A DNA stretch of 19,414 bases, taken from assembly GCA_945874515.1 (NCBI GenBank), contig CAMCHA010000005.1:1-19414 (forward strand), in the 5' to 3' direction. This stretch comes from Asaia bogorensis (GTDB lineage: Bacteria; Pseudomonadota; Alphaproteobacteria; Acetobacterales; Acetobacteraceae). Both the position numbers and the translations under genes were made by a program. Below the pieces are notes generated by a model. That model made no database searches. It was not told where the DNA came from and saw only the letters and a program-made list of their open reading frames with translations. This document shows, in pieces, positions 15,736-19,414 of the stretch; the stretch's first letter is position 1, and each line of letters begins with the position of its first letter.

Positions 15736-15779
15736 GCATTTTCAAGCCATGTGGTCGAACATGGCGGCTCGGAAAATGC
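15736..15779. repeat. Nested palindrome, possible dispersed intergenic repeat element
   Basis: Outer arms GCATTTTC (15736-15743) and GAAAATGC (15772-15779) enclose inner arms GCCATGT (15746-15752) and ACATGGC (15759-15765), with a 6-base loop and an asymmetric internal loop. The GCATTTTC...GAAAATGC frame recalls the intergenic palindromic repeats common in rhizobial and other alphaproteobacterial genomes. Only one copy occurs in this window, so repeat status is inferred. It lies six bases after the aminotransferase stop codon. Confidence 0.4.
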
Positions 15780-15796
15780 GACCAAACGATAACACT

Positions 15797-15822
15797 GCCG
15801 GGCGGGGTGACCTCCGCCCGGC
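15797..15822 (+). terminator. Strong GC hairpin between aminotransferase and CobW genes, possible terminator
   Basis: A perfect 9-bp stem, GCCGGGCGG (15797-15805) with CCGCCCGGC (15814-15822), has an 8-base loop. No T run follows (TTCGCCCC), so it is not a classical intrinsic terminator, but it probably ends or stabilises the upstream transcript. It could alternatively lie in the leader of the CobW gene, whose start is 45 bases further on. Confidence 0.4.
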
Positions 15823-15867
15823 TTCGCCCCATATAGGCTCTCAAACCTTGCTGATGGAGAAACCCAC

Positions 15868-16899
15868 GTGAGCGACACCACCCGCGCCCCCGTGCCCGTG
15901 ACCGTGCTGACCGGCTATCTTGGTGCCGGCAAAACCACACTGCTGAACCGCATCCTCACTGAAAATCACGGCCAGAAATTCGCCGTTATCATCAATGAAT
16001 TCGGCGAATTGGGCGTGGATAACGACCTGGTCGTGGATGCCGATGAAGAAGTTTTTGAGATGAACAATGGCTGCATCTGCTGCACGGTGCGCGGTGATTT
16101 GATCCGCATCCTGGCCGGGCTGATGAAGCGGCGCGACAAGTTTGATGGCATTATCGTGGAAACGACGGGATTGGCCGACCCCGCCCCGGTGGCGCAGACC
16201 TTTTTCGTTGATGATGATGTGAAGCGCGCCACTAAACTGGATGCAATTGTGACGGTGGTGGATGCCAAGCATTTGCCGGCGCGGTTGGCAGATTCCACCG
16301 AAGCGCAGGAACAAATCGCCTTCGCCGACATCATTGTGCTGAACAAGATGGATTTGGTGAGCGAGGCGGAAGCGGCCGAGGTGGAAAAGCGCATCCGCGC
16401 CATCAACCCCTATGCCGAAATTCGCCGCGCCACGAAATCTGATGTGCCGATCAGCGCTGTGATCGGGCGCGACGCCTTCAACCTGGAACGCATTCTGGAA
16501 CGTGAGCCGGAATTCCTCTCGGGCGAGGATGATCACGAACATGATTCAGAAGTGAACAGCGTTTCCTTTGAAGTGGATCGCCCAATTGACCCTGAGCGTT
16601 TCAACGCCTGGATCACGCAGGTGCTGTCCAGCAAAGGGCAGGATTTGCTGCGCACCAAGGGCATTTTGGCCTATGAGGGCGATGATCGCCGCTTCGCCTT
16701 CCAGGCGGTGCATATGATTGCCGATGGCGATTTCATCGGCCCCTGGAAGGAAGGCGATCCGCGGCGGTCCAAGCTGGTGTTCATCGGGCGCGATCTGAAC
16801 CGCCCCTGGCTGCGCCGCGGTTTTGAAGCCTGCCAGGCTGGCGAGGATGAGGCGAAGATCAACGCCGAAATCGCGCGCTGGAGCCCACCCGAAGCATGA
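15868..16899 (+). CDS. COG0523/CobW-family GTPase, putative zinc metallochaperone
   Basis: A 343-residue G3E-family P-loop GTPase that is thought to deliver a metal, often zinc, to client proteins. Motifs are Walker A GYLGAGKTT (16-24), the signature metal-binding CICC within NNGCICCTVRGDL (67-78), the Walker B-like ETTGLADP (98-105) and the G4 motif NKMD (159-162). An acidic His-containing linker (DDHEHD, 221-226) precedes the C-terminal CobW_C domain (about 230-335), which includes LLRTKGILAYEGDDRRFAFQAVH. GTG 15868 is the start, supported by TGGAGA (15855-15860). No cobalamin genes are nearby, which argues against CobW proper. The stop codon overlaps the ATG of the WD40 gene (ATGA), so the two are translationally coupled. 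The metal and client are unknown. Confidence 0.93.
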   Translation: MSDTTRAPVPVTVLTGYLGAGKTTLLNRILTENHGQKFAVIINEFGELGVDNDLVVDADEEVFEMNNGCICCTVRGDLIRILAGLMKRRDKFDGIIVETTGLADPAPVAQTFFVDDDVKRATKLDAIVTVVDAKHLPARLADSTEAQEQIAFADIIVLNKMDLVSEAEAAEVEKRIRAINPYAEIRRATKSDVPISAVIGRDAFNLERILEREPEFLSGEDDHEHDSEVNSVSFEVDRPIDPERFNAWITQVLSSKGQDLLRTKGILAYEGDDRRFAFQAVHMIADGDFIGPWKEGDPRRSKLVFIGRDLNRPWLRRGFEACQAGEDEAKINAEIARWSPPEA

Positions 16900-17921
16900 G
16901 CGGCGCGGATTATTTGCTGGATAGCCGGGGCGTTTCGCCAAACCTCGGCGCCTGGGTTGCGGGCATTGCCTTTGGCCATGAAGGCCGCACCTGCAGCTTC
17001 GGCACCAGTGATGGCGTGCTGCATCAGGCGGTGCTTGCCAAGCCAGGCGATGCCTGGGCGCGGCATGAAGCGCATCAGGGTGCGGTGCTGGCGCTGTGTG
17101 CCGATGGCAAGGATGGCGTGATTTCCGGCGGCGATGATGGGCGGCTGATGCGCCTTGGCGCGGATGGCACGCTTACCGAATTGGCGCGTTACGGCAGCCG
17201 CTGGGTGGAACATGTCGCGGCCCATGAAAGCGGCTTGCGCGCGGCGGTGGTGGGCAAGGCTGTGCATTTGCTGGATGGCACGGGGGCAGCGCTGAAATCA
17301 CTCGCGCATCCAACATCGGTCACGGGCATTGCCTTGGACGCCAAGGGCAAGCGCATCGCGGCAAGCCATTACAATGGTGCGTCACTCTGGTTTGTGGCGG
17401 CAAAGGATGACAAGCCGCGATCGCTCGAATGGAAGGGCAGCCATACGGGCATTATTTTCAGCCCGGATGGGACGCATGTGGTGACTTCCATGCAGGAAAA
17501 TACTTTGCATGGTTGGCGCTTGGCTGATGGGCAGCATATGCGCATGGCGGGGTATCCTTCGAAGACCAAGTCGCTGTCCTTCACTGCTAAGGGGCGGTGG
17601 CTTGCGACCTCGGGCGCGGATTGCGTGGTGCTTTGGCCGTTTTTCGGCGGCGGTCCCATGGGGAAGGCGCCGACAGAATTGGCCGGCGGCGATCAGGCGC
17701 TGTGTTCGGCTGTCGCCTGCCATCCGCAGCAGGAAGTGGTGGCGGCCGGCTTCAATGACGGGCTGGTCTTGATCGCTGAGGTCGCAAGCGGGCGCATTAT
17801 GCCCGTAGCCGCCCCCGGGCGCGGCGCGGTCTCCGCGCTCGCCTGGAGCGATACCGGCACGCATCTGGCCTTCGGCACGGAAGAAGGTTTCGCTGGGCTG
17901 GTTGATCTTTCGCGGCGCTGA
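16896..17921 (+). CDS. WD40-repeat protein coupled to the CobW-type GTPase
   Basis: A 341-residue protein made almost entirely of degenerate WD40/beta-propeller repeats of about 40 residues. Examples are HQGAVLALCADGKDGVISGGDDGRLMRL (55-82), TSVTGIALDAKGKRIAASHYNGASLWF, GSHTGIIFSPDGTHVVTSMQENTLHGWRL, SKTKSLSFTAKGRWLATSGADCVVLWPF, and a final GAVSALAWSDTGTHLAFGTEEGFAGLVDL. Roughly seven blades can be traced, enough for one propeller. There is no signal peptide, so it is likely cytoplasmic. No catalytic motif is visible; WD40 propellers act as interaction scaffolds. The 4-base overlap with the GTPase gene suggests a partner, adaptor or client of the metallochaperone. The fold is secure, the function inferred. 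Confidence 0.88.
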   Translation: MSGADYLLDSRGVSPNLGAWVAGIAFGHEGRTCSFGTSDGVLHQAVLAKPGDAWARHEAHQGAVLALCADGKDGVISGGDDGRLMRLGADGTLTELARYGSRWVEHVAAHESGLRAAVVGKAVHLLDGTGAALKSLAHPTSVTGIALDAKGKRIAASHYNGASLWFVAAKDDKPRSLEWKGSHTGIIFSPDGTHVVTSMQENTLHGWRLADGQHMRMAGYPSKTKSLSFTAKGRWLATSGADCVVLWPFFGGGPMGKAPTELAGGDQALCSAVACHPQQEVVAAGFNDGLVLIAEVASGRIMPVAAPGRGAVSALAWSDTGTHLAFGTEEGFAGLVDLSRR

Positions 17922-17958
17922 AAACCGCCCTTCATTGACACGCATTTGCAACCTAATC

Positions 17959-17977
17959 GGGGCTGGCAAAGCCCCGC
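17959..17977 (+). other. Hairpin after the WD40 gene
   Basis: CGGGGCT (17959-17965) pairs with AGCCCCG (17971-17977) around a 5-base loop, 38 bases after the WD40 stop codon. No T run follows. It is a possible transcript-end structure or terminator for the CobW-WD40 pair. Confidence 0.35.
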
Positions 17978-18019
17978 GACACTGTGCTTGAGTGCGCTCA
18001 TTCAGGCAGGAGAAGCGCC

Positions 18020-18436
18020 ATGGCCGCACGCGATGATGAGGATGAGGAATTCGAACTGGGCATTAGCCTGGAATCGGTGGCCGCCATTGTGGATGCGGCG
18101 CGTGCCGTTCAGGAAGGCGAGGAAAGCGGTGCAATTTCCCGCGCGGATGAGGATGAAGAAGGCCTCGACGCTGAAGATGATGAAAACATGGATGAGGATG
18201 CTTTGCGCGCCTTCATCAGTGAATTGAATGAGGATGAACAGGCGTCCCTGATCGTCCTCGCCTGGATCGGCCGCGGCGATTATGGGGCTGATGAATGGGA
18301 AGAAGCGCGCACCCTGGCGCGCGAACGCAATATACGCGATCCGGCGACCTATTTGTTGGGCATCGAGATGCTGGGCGATATGCTGGAAGAAGGGCTGGAA
18401 GCGCTTGGCCTGTCGCTGGATGATGTGGAGGGGTAA
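18020..18436 (+). CDS. DUF3775 domain protein, highly acidic
   Basis: A 138-residue protein whose C-terminal half matches the DUF3775 pattern: LRAFISELNEDEQASLIVLAWIGRGDY, followed by DEWEEARTLARER and DPATYLLGIEMLGDMLEEGLEALG. The function of this domain is unknown. The N-terminal half is an acidic, probably disordered stretch. By my count 44 of 138 residues are Asp or Glu, nine are Arg and there is no Lys. It is likely a soluble cytoplasmic protein. ATG 18020 has AGGAG (18008-18012) seven bases upstream; the frame is open further upstream to 17984 but without a ribosome site. It may be monocistronic, convergent with the AsmA-family gene. Confidence 0.82.
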   Translation: MAARDDEDEEFELGISLESVAAIVDAARAVQEGEESGAISRADEDEEGLDAEDDENMDEDALRAFISELNEDEQASLIVLAWIGRGDYGADEWEEARTLARERNIRDPATYLLGIEMLGDMLEEGLEALGLSLDDVEG

Positions 18437-18450
18437 GCGGTAGGCTTACC
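18432..18450. terminator. Hairpin holding both convergent stop codons, possible bidirectional terminator
   Basis: GGTAAGC (18432-18438) and GCTTACC (18444-18450) form a perfect 7-bp stem with a 5-base loop. The + strand stop codon (TAA, 18434-18436) and the minus-strand stop codon (18446-18448) lie in opposite arms. No T run follows on either strand, so termination is only suggested. Confidence 0.35.
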
Positions 18451-19414
18451 GCCGCCCTCCCCCAAAAAGCCCCCCAAGGCCACGCAGCACATCCTGCACG
18501 GGCGCTGGCATGCTTGGCATGGCCGGACTTGGTCCGCCCGGTGTAGACTCGGGCGCGGCGCGCTGTGTTGGTGCGGCACCCTCCGCGCCAAAACGCGCCA
18601 GGCGCAGCGGCTCAGCGCAATCCGCTGCCGCGTTTCGGTCGCTGCCGGCCAGCAGATTGCCGATCGGATCTGTGGCAATCCGCCCGGTCAAGGTATCGGT
18701 CAGCAGCCCCGCCGCGTTCTGGCCAAGCGCGGCACCGGGCGCCGCGCCAATGCGCGGCGCCGCCAGGGTTCCACCAAGATTGAACGGTGCCCGCACGGCA
18801 AGGCCAAGGAATCGCAGATTGGAATTGAGCCGCCCGCCCACGCTTTCATCGCGCAGATTGATGCTGACCTGACCGTTGATCTGGCCAATAGCGCTATCCA
18901 CGAAAAAGGCACTGCTTTGTGCCACACCTTGCTCCGCACCAAAGGCGAAGGCCAGGCAGCGGAGGTCTACCGCGCCAAGCCGCTGCGAACTGGGCGATAG
19001 CAGCGCGAGCATGGCGCCAAGCGCATCCATGGCGGTGCCCTGTTCCAGCCGGCCATTCACCAAAGCGATGCCGAATGTGCCATCCAGGCTGGCGGCAATG
19101 GCGCGGGTGGAAGCGCCGGCGCCGCGCAGATCAGCGGCAATCTCGCCATGGCCGCGCAGGCCAAGCCCATCCAGCGCGCCACTCAGCGCCGCAAGCTCAA
19201 GCCCCGCGCCTTCAGAACGGAGCCTCAAGCTATACTGGGCTGGGTTGGCGGCAGCATTCACATTGATCTGCCCCGAAAGCCGCCCGGCCGGGATGGTCAG
19301 GTTGAAGGGCGCAAGCACCAGCGCACCATTGCTGAGGCGGAGATTCGTCTGCACCGCCGCCTGACGCATATAGCGAGAGGTGACACCGCTGAGGGCAAGC
19401 CGCAGCTCTGCGTC
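18446..19414 (-). CDS. AsmA-family protein, C-terminal part, enters from right edge
   Basis: The reading frame is open to the right edge, so the 322 visible residues are the C-terminal part of a longer protein; AsmA-family members are commonly 600-1200 residues. The sequence shows the repetitive strand pattern of AsmA C-terminal regions: FNLTIPAGRLSGQINVNA, ELAALSGALDGLGLRGHGEIAADLRGAG, the conserved SLDGTFGIALVNGRLEQGTAMDAL, then CLAFAFGAEQGVAQSSAFFVDSAIGQINGQVSINLRDESV and a late DCAEPLRLARFG. The tail is Pro/Ala/Gly-rich, ending GGLFGGGRR. These proteins are membrane-anchored, periplasmic, TamB/VPS13-like beta-rich bridges implicated in lipid transfer and outer-membrane homeostasis. The true start is outside the window; the internal ATG at 19369 is not a credible start because homology-like sequence continues upstream. 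Confidence 0.87.
   Translation of the reverse strand, partial: DAELRLALSGVTSRYMRQAAVQTNLRLSNGALVLAPFNLTIPAGRLSGQINVNAAANPAQYSLRLRSEGAGLELAALSGALDGLGLRGHGEIAADLRGAGASTRAIAASLDGTFGIALVNGRLEQGTAMDALGAMLALLSPSSQRLGAVDLRCLAFAFGAEQGVAQSSAFFVDSAIGQINGQVSINLRDESVGGRLNSNLRFLGLAVRAPFNLGGTLAAPRIGAAPGAALGQNAAGLLTDTLTGRIATDPIGNLLAGSDRNAAADCAEPLRLARFGAEGAAPTQRAAPESTPGGPSPAMPSMPAPVQDVLRGLGGLFGGGRR

Noticed and set aside
15791..15822. Cobalamin-riboswitch-like CACTGCC next to a GC stem before the CobW gene
   Set aside because: The region is too short and lacks the conserved B12-box context and junction, and no cobalamin genes are nearby.
17936..17941. Perfect -35 hexamer TTGACA before the DUF3775 gene
   Set aside because: No -10-like hexamer is found at 16-18 bases spacing; the nearest TA-rich hexamer is only 13 bases away and the correctly spaced bases are GC-rich.
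1..19414. Mobile element, phage, CRISPR, toxin-antitoxin or new defence island
   Set aside because: No transposase, integrase, direct-repeat array, tRNA-anchored junction or defence-type domain was seen on either strand. The genes are compactly arranged housekeeping and metabolic genes with similar GC-rich codon use.

Overview
The window reads as a piece of a GC-rich alphaproteobacterial chromosome. The best guess is the order Rhodospirillales, family Acetobacteraceae or a near relative. This rests on the fused-free Rieske/cytochrome b/cytochrome c1 operon next to an oxygen-dependent coproporphyrinogen oxidase, an orphan Bug-type solute receptor, a DUF3775 protein and the uvrC-pgsA-moaD-moaE gene order. 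The taxonomic call is inference from gene content; there is no rRNA gene to confirm it. I see no insertion sequence, phage gene, tRNA, rRNA or CRISPR array.

Left region (1-1932): the 5' part of prfC (release factor 3) runs leftward off the window. Divergent from it is a pteridine-reductase-like SDR gene whose stop overlaps the start of folB (dihydroneopterin aldolase), a small pterin/folate unit. Between folB and uvrC lie 285 bases with an unusually AT-rich core and a perfect DnaA box plus degenerate copies, the most intriguing non-coding stretch here.

Centre-left (1933-8039): uvrC, pgsA, a small proline-rich lipoprotein gene, moaD, moaE and a large membrane protein gene form one tightly packed rightward block joining DNA repair, phospholipid synthesis and molybdopterin synthase. 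The lipoprotein and the membrane protein are the unassigned members. hemF faces them with only 5 bases between the stop codons.

Centre (8040-10890): petA-petB-petC encode a complete cytochrome bc1 complex with all heme and Fe-S ligands visible. The operon is preceded by a promoter candidate and a terminator-like leader hairpin, and closes with a textbook rho-independent terminator. Together with hemF this is an aerobic respiration/heme neighbourhood.

Right region (10944-19414): a GNAT acetyltransferase, a Tat-type Bug receptor, a medium-chain-type acyl-CoA synthetase and a beta-alanine/omega-amino acid:pyruvate aminotransferase suggest organic acid and amine catabolism. A structured intergenic region follows. 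Next come a COG0523/CobW metallochaperone GTPase translationally coupled to a WD40 protein, a lysine-free acidic DUF3775 protein, and the C-terminal part of an AsmA-family protein entering from the right edge on the minus strand.

Most of the window is ordinary housekeeping. I did not find a convincing new defence or mobile system. The items most worth a second look are the DnaA-box/AT-rich region, the nested palindrome at 15736-15779, the CobW-WD40 pair and the two unassigned envelope proteins near moaDE.
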